This document shows, piece by piece, positions 48,871 through 60,406 of a stretch of 64,000 bases of DNA; the stretch's first letter is position 1; every line of letters starts with the position of its first letter. This stretch comes from Lindgomyces ingoldianus. Taxonomy: Eukaryota; Ascomycota; Dothideomycetes; Pleosporales; Lindgomycetaceae. The position numbers and the translations under genes were made by a program. Where the stretch lies: the NCBI RefSeq assembly GCF_010093535.1, contig NW_022985162.1:2888637-2952636 (forward strand), written 5' to 3'. The notes under the pieces were generated by a model. It saw nothing but the letters and a program-made list of their open reading frames with translations. It did not search any database and had not been told where the DNA came from.

Positions 48871-50187
48871 ATTGCAATAACGTACTTCATAGGCGAGTTG
48901 CTCACACACCCGAGTCACTTACTTTTGCCAAGACCCCACCCTAACAAACTCTATTATAGCCTATAACAACCCGCTCTAGCACTATATAGTATAGTACAGC
49001 CTAGAATATTATTTAGATACTACTTCTACTTCTTACTTACACATTTACATGTTATGCCTAGTCTAATTGCACTGTCTATAGCGCCTTTAGGATAGCTTAC
49101 CTACTTTAGCTTACACCTACTTCTTTGCCTTTTTTCTATTACTATGCGCTTTAACCTTTTTTAAAGCTATTAAGTGTAAGCTTTTTTAAATTATTAAAGT
49201 TTTTTCTACTTTAATTTACTTTTTTTTATATAATTTATGTTATGTAGTAGCTTTATTAGCTACTTAAAGCTTAGTAATTTTCTATTATACTAACACTAGC
49301 TTATACACAATTATTACTACTTTTTTTAAGACCTTTTTAAACACTTTAACTATAAAAGTTAGTAAACTATTTATATACTTTTAAATTTTTATTTTTATAA
49401 GCATTAATTATAACTTAAGTTTTAAAGTATTACTTAGAGTTTATAACTACTAGGGCTTATTATATATAAGTAGTAGTAGTAATAAAGTGTATAACTTTAT
49501 ATTAAAGCTTATTATAACTTATTATAAGTTAAAAAAAACTAATCTAGCGCCTTAAAACTTTTTTTAAATATTACTAAAAGTAATTATAGTATTATAAGCT
49601 ACTTTAAAGCATAGTAAGAACTTTATTTTTATAATATAAGTAATTTAGTTACATATAAGGTTTTTAGCTTAGCACTTATACACTTTTTTTAAAGAAGTAA
49701 AATAACCTATATTAAGTAGCTATAAAAAGTGTAATAAGTAAAAAAGTATATAAATAGTAATAATTTTATTATTTTTATAGTATTACTAAAAATAAAGTAA
49801 GTTATAGCTTTTATAGCTATTAATAACTAGTAAATAGTAGCTACTAATAGTACACTTTTTTATATGCATGTTAAAGTGCTTTAACTAGTCTAGACTAAGC
49901 TAATTAGTAGTCTAGCTATGCTTAAAGATTATAATAACTTAATTTTAAAGTAAATTTTTTTATACTAGTTTAAAAAGTAGTTACTACTTTAAAAAATAAT
50001 AAAAAGTAAAATAGCTTATTTTTTAGTATTAATGCTTTAAATAGCTATTATTTACTTCTAGTTACTTAGCTAGACTACTTTTAGCTATCTTTATCTTTCT
50101 AAACTTATAATAACTGCTTTAGTAAATATTTAGCCTATTATAAACTTTATTTTATTAAAGTTATATATATTATTATTCTAAATACTA

Positions 50188-52027
50188 ACATGGTCCACAA
50201 GCGAATGTTTAACACAAGCAAGTGTTCTGCCCCACCACTAAAACGCAGCTAACCTACTACTAACTGCAATGCATTAACAACTATATAATTAATAATCTTT
50301 AAAAAAGGCTAGAATTAACCTAGCTATTTAAGCTCTTAATAAAGATATGTCTTTAACTAAAAGGCGCGCTGCAGCACTTTACAATGTTAATTAAATAGCT
50401 CTCTGCTAATAACGCGCAGGGATGACTATGCAACGCAACTATACAGCTAACAACAAGAAGCTTATAAAGCTAGAAAAGAAAGTAATTATTAAGCATATAC
50501 TTAATCTAGATTTCTAAAGATTTGCGCCTACTTTAGGTGCTGTATAAGAGATAGCTAATAAGCTTTTTACTAAGCGCAGCGCTCTACTAGCAGGTATTAA
50601 CTAGCTATCTAACTTTGTTGCGCGTACGCTAGCAGTTAAAACTTACCTTAGCTAACTATATAATTACTAATAAGTAAAATGCAAAGATCTAGTAATTATA
50701 AGCAAGTAGTTTAAGCTTATAGAGGCTACATAATTAAAGTACAGCATTATAGATTAGAACATGTATAATTTTAATAAAACAGGCTTTTAGATAGGGGTTA
50801 TATTAAGCTAAATAGTTATTATAGGCATAGATAGACGTAATTAGCTAAAGGCTATACAGCTAGGCAACTATAAATAGGTAACAGTTATTACAGGCATTAA
50901 CGCAGATAAGTAGGCAATACCTCTGTACATAATTTTTAAAGGCAAGCATCACCTATCTGCCTAGTATAAGGATAAGGATATACTAAAAGACTAGGCTATT
51001 AGTGTTAGTAATAATAGCTAAATAACTAACAAACATAGAATTACATAGCTAGAGCACTTTAATCTGCATATAAAAAATTACTTAGTAGGCTTATAGCAGC
51101 TGCTTATTTTTAATAGCTATAAAAGCTATTACTTTATTAAATTCCTAAAGCTCTGTAAGCAGAGGCGTATTATAGCGCTTTATATGCCAGCACACGCGTT
51201 ACATATTCTACAGCTGCTTAACGTTAGCTGCTTTTTACTGTTAAAGCGTGTGTACAGTACTAAGATTAGCTAGTTAATCTACTACTAGATTAACTATATT
51301 AATAAGCTAACCTTCTTACTAGCCTTTAAAGCAGTATTTAGTTACTTAATTATAACAGATAATATCTGCGCAGGCTTTAAAGCTATAGGACTAGTCCTAT
51401 TTAACCTAAAGCTAGTGCTCTTAAAGCTTAATATACAGCTACCTAATTAGCTAGCTACTCTACTACTAAATACTGCCTAGAAGGCTTAAACACTTAGTAA
51501 TTTTTATAAAGTTAAGGCTTAGTTAACTTTACTATATAATTAGATTTAAAGGCATTAGAATTTTTTTTTTTTTACTATGCTTAATCTAGCAAAGCAGCTA
51601 AGTAAGGGCGCTACTAAGATAGCTTATATTGCTATTCTATAGCGCAATTAAGCAGCTACTCTAGAGAGGGCCTATAAGGCAGCTATAAAGTGTAAGTAGT
51701 GTAAAAAAAAGTAAATTTAGAAAAAAAAAACTCTAATAAGTTATTAAGGCTTTAAGTTAAGTACTTAAAAGCTTACTAGTATAGTAAGAGGTAGTAAAAT
51801 GCCTTAGAAGGAGTTAACTGCTAAAAGCAGCGCAGCGCGCGCACAGCGCTGCAAGCGCTGTAACAAGCCTAGGCATAACTTTTATACATGTAAGGATATT
51901 AAATAATTCTATAGTAGTTTATTTTATATAGTATATTTTTATGTTGTTAAATTAATAGTCTTTAAAGTTAAATTTAGTAGTAGGGCAGAACACTTGCTTG
52001 TGTTGAACATTCGCTTGTAGACCATGT
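50188..52027 (+). mobile_element. Transposon C (pogo/Fot1-like, 1840 bp) nested in A copy 2
   Basis: Inverted repeats of about 53 bp begin ACATGGTCYACAAGCGAATG; the two ends differ at four places, all C/T transitions. TA outside at 50186-50187 and 52028-52029. The uninterrupted site survives in A copy 1 (TA at 43882-43883) and in B (TA at 46508-46509). It contains a recognisable decayed transposase. Confidence 0.9.
50340..51910 (+). pseudogene. RIP-decayed pogo/Fot1 transposase of element C
   Basis: Plus-strand fragments follow the Fot1 order: FNKTGF-IGVI (family NFDETGFxMGVI), QLGNYK-VTVITGINA, AIPLYIIFKGKHHLSA, LLIFNSYKSY (family LLLDGHGSH), ALYMPAHALHILQLLNVSCF (family PPHSSHLLQPLDVGCF), FLLAFKAVF, ICAGFKAIGLVLFN, and a terminal knuckle RCKRCNKPRHNFYTC. 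Frame is kept over long stretches; stops fall mainly at Gln/Trp positions. Ends approximate. Confidence 0.85.
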
Positions 52028-52641
52028 TATACTTAGCTTTAAAATTCTTTATAAAGTTAAACTAGCTTTAAATTACTATAAAAATTTTATAAAAAGCTTT
52101 TTTATAGTTATACTTATACTTAAACTTTACTTTAAGCTTTAAATAACACTTAATAAACATATTAAGCTAGTTTATACTAACATAGCTTATATTACACTTA
52201 GTGTATAAAAAATTAGCTATATTAGCTATAGCTACTAGCTAAAAGAGAAATTCTTACACATTTAGCTTAAGTATGTGCTAAATAATTACCTACTTTTTAT
52301 TATTATTTAGCTTTTATAAGTTAGCTATATAATTAGCTTAGAAAAGTTATTTAGTGTGTTAGTTACTTATTATTTTTTAAAAAAAACTTTATAAATAGCT
52401 ATAGTGTGTTACTTAAAAAGTATTATATTTTATTTAAAAGCTTAAAGTGTAAGCTGCATTTAATATTTTTTTAATATATCTAAGTAGTGTTATTAAAAAT
52501 GCATTAGTGTAGAAAAAGTAGTGTAGTAGGGTCTTAGCAAAAGTAAGCAACTTAGGTGTGTGAGCAACTTGCCTGTAAAGTACGTTATAACAATATAATT
52601 CTTGTTCTAGAATTGTATCGCGCTATTAAGAGTTGACTGTA

Positions 52642-53466
52642 TATGAATTACTAAACATGTGTACTGGAATTAAAATACAAACAGAATCCGTAACTCGGCT
52701 TCCTTCTGGCATCCTGGATTCTCTTCTTCTGGGACGGGAAGTTGCCTGGCAACTGCAGCACTTTTGAAATCCATTCTCGTACGCCCCCGATAACTTGCCA
52801 GGCACGCCTGGCGTGTTCATGATCACATTCCAAAAACCCCAATGAAAACTCTGAGCCAGCTATGAACGACCATAAATCCAGACAACCTTGTGTGCATACC
52901 CCGGAAACCACGGCAACACGATCCAATTTGCTACCAACCACAATCCACCGCCACCCCACCCCGCTCCGCTGGGCGACCCTTGGCAATACTTTCGATCCAA
53001 GCCTGATCATGGCTGGGCATCAGGATACCGCGGGGAGCGGTTTCGTCAGCCCAGGAGAAGATTCGGCGTGGAAGGTTAGATGGCGGGGTATTCGGGTGGT
53101 TGAAAGGGTTTGGCAAGGGTGTGGGGAGGAGCTAGTTGCTCGGGCTTTCTTTATGGGTTGTTTTGCTTCTTGGAGGTGAAAACTGAAGGCTTGGTGTTGG
53201 GATGGGAAAGGATTGGGATAAGAACTTACGCGTCAGGCACGCCGTGATTTTCATTTTTGTTGGGGAGCTACTCACGGGCTGAGTTCAGGGCAAACAAGCA
53301 AGAAAAGAGCGAGAGAAGAACAATTCCTGCCACGAAACATTCTCAAATATTGGGGCCCCTGGATACCTGCCGTCCGCACCGACGCCCGACCCACAACCAC
53401 GCACATTATACATCCACGGTTACCCCTGTGTCCCCCGCGAGCAACTTTGCGAGAGAAAGAGGGAGC
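52642..53466. other. Island border and 5' region of the RING-H2 gene
   Basis: Composition returns abruptly to normal after 52641. ORFs here overlap on both strands without domains. An in-frame ATG at 53257 extends the next gene, but the extension is low in conserved character. Confidence 0.45.
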
Positions 53467-54298
53467 ATGCCAGCAATATTCCTCGGCATCCTTGGTTCCG
53501 CCTCAGGAGAAGTCCTAGAAGAATTTCACAAGCGCGCAAGATCAGAATATGGATCTGGATCAGGAGGGAAGTTATCATCAATGACTATGAGTTTCCTGGT
53601 TCCGTTGTTCGTGTTCTTTTTGTTTACACCGTGGTAAGTGTGTGGCACTGCGGAGGTGATATGCTATCTATTTACTCTGATTCTTAAAGTCAAATGTCGG
53701 GCTGATGGTACTTATGTTGTAGTATCTGCATATACCTGATTCGATGCCGGCGAAACAGCCGCTTAGTTTCGCAAATACGACTCCAAAGTCCCGCGAAGCA
53801 AAGACAGGATGCGCGGAAGAAGTTGGACGAGGTTACGGAGGTAGCGACGCATACTAGAAATTCTAAATTTGCGTGTGCGGGGACAACGGTGGAGAGGGAA
53901 TGTGTGGAGGAGGTCTCAGCATTTGAGGAGTGGTAAGTGTGGTCATATAGTTGAAAGCGGAAGTCGGAGTAGGAGACGGAGTAGGAGTCAGAGTCGTAAT
54001 ACTAACGATGTGAGGTAGTGCGATTTGTCTGTCTACCGTACATGCACCGTCACCTCCTGAACCTGCAAAAGTTGCGGCTGAAATGGGTTCTTGGCTCGAG
54101 GTTTCCGAGAACACACAGCTTTCTGAATCCTCGCCAGTGGAAAAGGAAGAGCTATTGAGGCTTAAAGTTTGTGGTCATGAGTTTCATGCCAATTGCCTTC
54201 TCTCGTTGTTTCTAGCATGGAGGTATAACTGTCCAGTCTGTCGAGCTGTGTATTACGGGAGGGGGGGGAGCAGAAAGAGGCTGGGGAGCAGGAGGTAG
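53467..54298 (+). CDS. Membrane-anchored RING-H2 E3 ligase-like protein
   Basis: A 218-residue protein from exons 53467-53633, 53723-53932 and 54019-54298. The second intron has a clear ACTAACG branch. One transmembrane helix (about 42-62) is followed by a basic stop-transfer segment. The RING-H2 reads Cys126-x2-Cys129 (CAICLS), Cys177-x-His179-x2-His182-x2-Cys185 and Cys197-x2-Cys200 (CPVC), so all eight zinc ligands are present. The loop between the second and third cysteine is 47 residues, longer than usual. Such proteins are typically membrane E3 ubiquitin ligases; the target is unknown. The gene is the first one past the transposon island. Splicing is essential: the CAIC pair is joined across exons 2 and 3. 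Confidence 0.75.
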
Positions 54299-57200
54299 TG
54301 AAAGACTGACCATCTTTGAGAGTGCAAGAAAGGCGAACAGTGTAGAAAGAGCGGTGGGGAGGGCCGGGAGCAATGGTGGTCCAAATGGGGAGACCAGGTG
54401 AACTTGAATTTACGGTGTTGTGGGAAATTAGGTGATATGCGATACCTAGATCTAGCGCTTGGAAATAAAGGAGACCATTTTCTGCAGACTGCATCTTCCT
54501 AAATCTCGGCTCTGAATCTCAGGGTTGCGCGATGTAATTCTAACCCTGCATTTCGGCGGGGAATTGAGGCCAATGGTATAGAGCAAGATTCGGCGAGGAG
54601 GGTGGACTAAAGGCTTGGGAAATGAACCAGTGAATGGGGCTGTTCCTTGGGAATCTGTCTTCGTCGTAAGAATATGATCAAGCTTGAGTGCGCGTTGGAA
54701 ACATTGAAATTTACGGTTATTGTGAGACAGCCATGATTGGGACTATAGTGATGTAGTAGTGCAACAATGGCTGTACTGATTATGATCTTCGTTTAGGATT
54801 GAAAAGGTTATTGCTGGCGCTTGGGTGACAAGTGAAACAAACATCAAGAGCCCGAGACCAAAGCTGCGTCGATTATTTCGATTGATACCGCTCAGTGTCT
54901 TTGAAGGATGTGAAGGTGCGTAGAAGTTAAGGTTCAATTATGTCACATAATGAGGCCAAATGGGGGCACATATTGTATCCTCACATTGACGTAACTACGA
55001 GCTCCGCAGTGCAACTATTCGTCCATATTTCACTTTGAAAACGGGGTAACGACCACCGTAAACATTTCAGGCGCCTATCAGCGGAAATAGACTATTGCAT
55101 CTGCTAACAAAACTCTATGACAGTTGTATCTCGTGAGGCCCAGAAAGAGACTGAACATAGCTGATACCAAACCCTTTGGTCCTAAGATTTCCAAAGAGGA
55201 GGTCAAGCGCTTAGTTAGTAAATTGAAAGACACACGCCTGTCTAAGGACCTAATTGCATCCAGGGTTAGGCGTGGCTTTGGTGAGATCTAAAGTCCCTGG
55301 GTGTCTTTACAATCCAACACATTGTAGGTCCAGACCCAACTCGGGTCCCCAAACTATATACTTACTAGCTAAACAATTGCTCCTAGCTGGATGCACAAGA
55401 GGCGGTATCGCAGTGGCATCATCATACCGCAGAATCGAAGGGCTTACCATCTACTTCATTCATGAGACGGTTAGGGCGTGGCAATATGAGACTATCCACT
55501 TCTTCTAGTTCACGGATGGCCCGAGCCGTTTTACAAGGTTCGGAATGTCATGGAGCCGCTACTTGAGCCGGGGAATGCCACAGATGCCGTCTTTGAGCCC
55601 ATAGTATGGTCTCTTCTAGGTTTCTGGTGGCCACAAGGACCAAACAAGGGGCTGAACACCTCAATGTACCATGCGTATCTACGACGTCCTGATGAAGAGT
55701 CCCGGATACAAGTCGTGTGTGGCACAAGCCCGTAACTGAAGTCATTGGGTAGTGCATGAACTGTGTACAGGCAAATACGAAACCTGTAAACCAGTCTATG
55801 CGAATATGTGCCTGGGCGAAGGGCCACAAGCTTCCCAAAAGAGAATAAAAGTCTATGGGCCGCGCTCAGTGGTAGATGGGAGGCCGCTTATGGAAGGGCA
55901 TATGGAGTATGGGAAGACGAGGCCGCAAACTATTGGGGCTACCGTCAATTAGAATTTTGTCGGTATCATAATATTCGTCGTTGAAAGGTATAATGAATTG
56001 GTGGATCCGCACCTTAGAACTGCAACACAAGAAAACGATTAGTTCAACAACGAATTGTTTATAACGCTTTCGCTATACTTCTTCATACTTCTATCTATTA
56101 TGACGAGTATGCTCTGATCTTACAATGACGTTCGCTACGGGGTGGATACCGGATTAAATGAGAAAGAGAAGGACCTCATGGAGGTTCTTTCTGATTGTAT
56201 CTTTCCTTTCGACACGTTCCCAGTCTACAATAAAGCGGCTGCGACTACAAGAAGTCTCTAATTGTTCCAAGGTAGGATCTTTCCTGCAGAAAGAAGGAAG
56301 ATATATTAACGGTTTTTTAGAGAGAGACATTGGAGGCTATTTGGCCTGCATAGAATGTCCGAATGAAATGATAAGTGACATGCCAGAATTCCTTGGAAAA
56401 ATCAGAAAACGGTAGGTGGCCGAGCGCACTTTCACAATAGATCTGGGCACTCTACCTGTTAATGGAAGCTCCACATACTGAACAGTAGCGTAAGTAGATT
56501 TGCATAGAAAAAGCTTGCTGAAACGCCAATGACACGTGCAAGTCTTCAACTCATGTGATCGGAGCTAAATGCCACGCCTGGAGCCCCCGTCCAGCTGACC
56601 CCATCTTCGACACGCTGCTTGTGACTAGGGTCATGCTTTTGATGAACGCCCATGCCGTATGACTTTCTTTTAATTGCCAGTCTCGTATCCTATTATTCTT
56701 GTGAAAGAGTTTGAGAGACGGTGGTACATATTGCGCCGAACTAGGAATATTTGAAACGACTCCTCCGATTGAATGCTACTATGGGTGTCAGGGTGTCGAT
56801 AACCCGTCACAGGAACTATATATGTTCGGGGAGAAAGAGGGGGCTAGTTTATAGGGAATCTAAGTGACATATAGCTCGTGTCTTTTGTAGCATCTTTGAT
56901 TTTCTTCTCGTGGCTTGCGCAAGGGCGCATGGAGGTTGGTGGTTTGATAGGGACTTTCCGAATGCGTTCGAAGAAGAAAGTAAGCACAGCCAATCCAGGG
57001 GAGAACGAGTAACGCTTGGTGTTCTGTCTCGGAGCCAGTCCCGTTAAGTCGCGATGGCCACTGGATGTGCGATGGAGTTTATTGAGACGCGTGGAACCAT
57101 CGTTGATGCTGGGTTTGCAGAAGTTGAAAAAGTTGCTCCATAAGCGGGTGTCTGAGACCCAAATAGGAAATGAGGGGAAGCATCTTGCCAGAGCTAGCTC

Positions 57201-57670
57201 CCATCAACGAAAGCTGGAGAAGGGTTCAATTGTGAGTACGACGGTCGTGTAAATGCTGTATTGGCTCTAACGAGTAGCCACAGTCTGGTCCCGTGAGCAG
57301 GCGTCGCACAACCTCGAGGTAGCAGGCAGGAGCCAATTAGCGAGCGGCAGGAGGGATCCAAATTTCCGAAGCCCTGCTGCAGTTTGGGTGCAGGAGAGGA
57401 AGCAGGCCCCACGATACGCCCCTTTTCCTCCGGCAAACCACCAGGGTTTGCTCCCTGATCTGCCGACGTCGCGTCAGTCTTCAACTCTCAATTACTGACG
57501 ACGACAGGCAATTGACTTTGCTACAGCTTCGCGGTCCTTTACTTGGTCGGCCTCATTGCGACTGAGAGTATAGTCCTCGCCGCAGTTGCAGGCTGCCGAG
57601 TCCTCATTTCCCTCACGAGCCGAGGCCGATCTCATCTCCGACCTCGCAGTAGCTGCGACAGCTCAACGCC
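54299..57670. other. Gene-poor region
   Basis: About 3.4 kb. Open stretches at 55254-55508, 55550-55735, 55752-55952 (plus) and 56158-56415 (plus) look partly protein-like but are short, lie in changing frames and match nothing I know. Decayed genes are possible. The last 200 bp are the leader of the TBC gene. Confidence 0.4.
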
Positions 57671-60406
57671 ATGAGAGATGAGGTTGCTGTCATCCCTGAT
57701 GGCGATGATACCAGAGAGCTCTCTCGCGAGCCGCAACACTACCTCTCGACCGCAACCTCGAATGCGATCAGCACATCGTTGCCCCAGTCGCCCGCGTCGC
57801 GCGGATGGCTCAGTAGCGTCCGGCGACCGCGAACATCGCCAGGCCCAAAAGCCTCACCATTCAAGAGAACGCTGTTAGCAGAGGATGACGCCAGGAGGGA
57901 CTCGGCCTTGGCGTCCTCGACCTCACCCGCAGGCACCAATCTCACTTCAGTCAGTGACTATAGCTCCTCGCCCGTGAACTTGCGTAAGACACCGAGTCTC
58001 CCAGCTATCGTCGTTCAAGATGAGCTCTCTTCACAACAGCCGAGATCGAGCACTCATGCCTCGCGAATGTCGCAAGAGCAGGAAGAGCTAAAGGCGGAGC
58101 GCCAGGACACGTTCCGCGGCATTGAGACGATAATCCCCACCGGCGGATTTGGCGACCTCACCTCACCGAACAAGGTGTCATTCTCAAAGAGAGGGAGCAT
58201 GCTGGTGGCTGGCAAGAGGGCGAACGCGATGAAGAAACAGCTGGGCTTGGTTGAGGAAGGTGCGGCCGCAAGTGAGTCCGCGTCTGCGCCTCAGGCCACC
58301 CCACCCCAGCAAAAGGAGAAAGAGCAGACGGAACAGGAGGGGAAGGATGAGAAGGTGAAGGAAGAGGAGGGGAAGGAAGGGAATGGGAAGGAAGAGACGG
58401 CGCAGGAGCAGGAGCCGCAACAATCGCAGGGCCTACAGACACCGGTCACGTCACGGCTATCCCCCCGGTCGCCATCACGCTTCTCCGCTCGTGGAAGGGC
58501 TGTCAGTAGTCGTGTGCTGTCGGCGGATGAGATGATGCTGTCACGCAAAGTTCGGACAATGTACCGGCATGGCAACGAGGATGCAGCAGATTGGGACGGA
58601 GTAGAAGAAGAGCCGGGAAGCACACAGGATAGCTTTGTGGGCAGTAGCGTGGCTGGCACGCCTATGAATGGATCAACATTGACGGTGGATAAACATCGCG
58701 AGGATTCTGGGTCACTTAGGTCTTCACAACAGGAGAGCTTCATTGCAAAGGAGCCTACCGAGACGGCTGGAGGAGTGGAAGACTGGGCCGATCTTGAAGG
58801 AGAGGAGGTGGATAGATATGGATTCATCGTTCCGAAGAAGACAGCATCTCGTGGTTCTTCCAACGGCGGCCTTGATGGACCCGACGAACCCCGAATACAA
58901 CGCGTATCCACCACCCTTAAGCTTGCATCAGAGGAGCCTCGACGGCGGCGACTGGGCCGAAGTGTATCGAAAGCTCGGTCTGCTCGATCTGCAAATCCAA
59001 CAACCGCGTCATCTCCTAAGAGGCGACGTTCGCTGAAATCTGCGAGAAACACAGAGTCGGTTTATTCCAATCAAACAGCGACTACCCGCAGTGCCTCTGG
59101 AAACCCTATGCGGTACGCTGCCAACCGTTTGCCGCATAATAAGGACCGGCGACTCATGGACGAAGCTAGCGACATGCTCACTTTACCGCCTGGTCTTGCG
59201 CAAATCGCAGAACAGGAAGACGGGGGACGAGCAGCCCAAGCTATGAGAGCTAAGGAGATGGAGCGGGAAGAGAAATGGCGGAAGATGGCTAGAGTGGTGC
59301 ACTCAGGCGCAAAAGGTGGCGGCATGATGTTCGAGTTCGATGTTAAAGATCCGAGACTCGTTGCCCGCGCATGGAAAGGCATCCCCGATAGATGGCGGGG
59401 AACTGCATGGTATGCATTCCTTGCTGCGAGCGCCAAAGCAGACCCAGAGAGTCCAACCGACGAAGAATTGATTGAAAGCTATTATGAACTACAAGAAGAG
59501 AGTTCGGCAGACGACATGCAGATCGATGTGGATGTCCCGAGGACTATCAATAGGCACATCATGTTTCGCCGACGATATCGGGGAGGGTGTGTTGTTTGCT
59601 CTGAATGAGGTGTTTCACTGCTAACAGTTTGCAGACAGCGACTTCTTTTTCGTGTCCTCCACGCTATGTCTCTATACCTACCAGACACTGGGTACGTTCA
59701 AGGTATGGCTGCGCTTGCTGCCACGCTTCTTTGCTACTATGAAGAAGACAAGGCGTTCGTTATGCTCGTTCGCTTATGGATGCTTCGAGGCCTCGAGAGA
59801 CTCTATGAATCAGGCTTCGTTGGACTGATGGAGGCTTTGGAAGACTTTGAGAAGAATTGGTTGCGTGGTGGAGACGTAGCGAAGAAATTGGTAAGCGCTC
59901 CTGCATTTGGCCGGCTCAACCACCATTGAAACGTCTCTTGCTCATGTCTAGCGTAACCTCTCGCCCACTTCTGTGATGTGGTGGCTGGACTAATTCGGTC
60001 TTTCCGACCCATTCTCGGAACCACATGCTTAGAATCTCGCTAACGAAGGCCCTTATAGGAAGAACTCGGCATTACGTCGACAGCTTACGGTACCCGATGG
60101 TACCTGACTCTCTTCAACTATTCTTTGCCGTTTCCGGCACAGCTTCGCGTCTGGGACGTCTTCATGCTGCTCGGCGACATTTCGAATTCGAATACATCCT
60201 CATCGACGTTCAGTGGAGACTTGGATGTATTGCATGCAACATCTGCCGCGCTGATCGATGCAACGAGGGAGATTTTACTTGATTCGGATTTTGAAAATGC
60301 CATGAAGGTGTTGACATCCTGGGTCCCAATAAAAGATGAGGACTTATTAATGAGGGTGGCGAAGGCGGAATACAAAATGCGAAAGAAACGAGCCAATGCA
60401 GGTTGA
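57671..60406 (+). CDS. TBC-domain Rab GTPase-activating protein
   Basis: An 839-residue protein from exons 57671-59586, 59635-59890 and 60059-60406. The first 560 residues are mostly disordered, with Ser/Pro stretches, a Gln/Glu/Lys-rich run (about 205-255) and basic segments. The TBC domain begins near the WKGIPDRWRG motif and carries the arginine finger Arg624 (DVPRT) and glutamine finger Gln661 (GYVQGM), the two residues that catalyse GTP hydrolysis on Rab proteins. It ends with LPFPAQLRVWDVFML and a basic tail. The closest yeast relatives should be Gyp-type GAPs acting in membrane traffic; the Rab target cannot be told. The two introns are phase-consistent; the second is 168 bp. Confidence 0.9.

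Larger units (their letters stand above)
48880..52585 (-). mobile_element. Transposon A, copy 2, inverted, carrying element C
   Basis: TA outside at 48878-48879 and 52586-52587. The left end matches the right end of copy 1, so it lies in inverted orientation. Total 3706 bp; subtracting element C (1840 bp) and one TA leaves 1864 bp, identical in length to copy 1. Confidence 0.87.
43281..52639 (+). mobile_element. Host transposon L0 (Tigger/Fot-like, pogo group), broken by three nested insertions
   Basis: The ends are inverted: the left begins CAGTCAACTCTCGATAGCGC and the right is its complement with two changes (CAGTCAACTCTTAATAGCGC). TA lies outside both (43279-43280 and 52640-52641). Removing the three insertions and one TA copy each leaves about 1793 bp: 43281-43327, 45194-45252, 47245-48879 and 52588-52639. 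The third piece carries a decayed DDE transposase on the plus strand. A CAGT start, TA target duplication, size and transposase all fit Tc1/mariner-pogo elements. The sequence is strongly TA-rich, in line with RIP. Confidence 0.85.

Noticed and set aside
52862..53179. 105-codon plus-strand ORF just right of the island
   Set aside because: It overlaps other ORFs on both strands, has no domain and no conserved pattern.
53257..53466. Upstream ATG of the RING-H2 gene
   Set aside because: The 70-residue extension is low-complexity and the ATG at 53467 gives a compact membrane protein; the longer form cannot be excluded.
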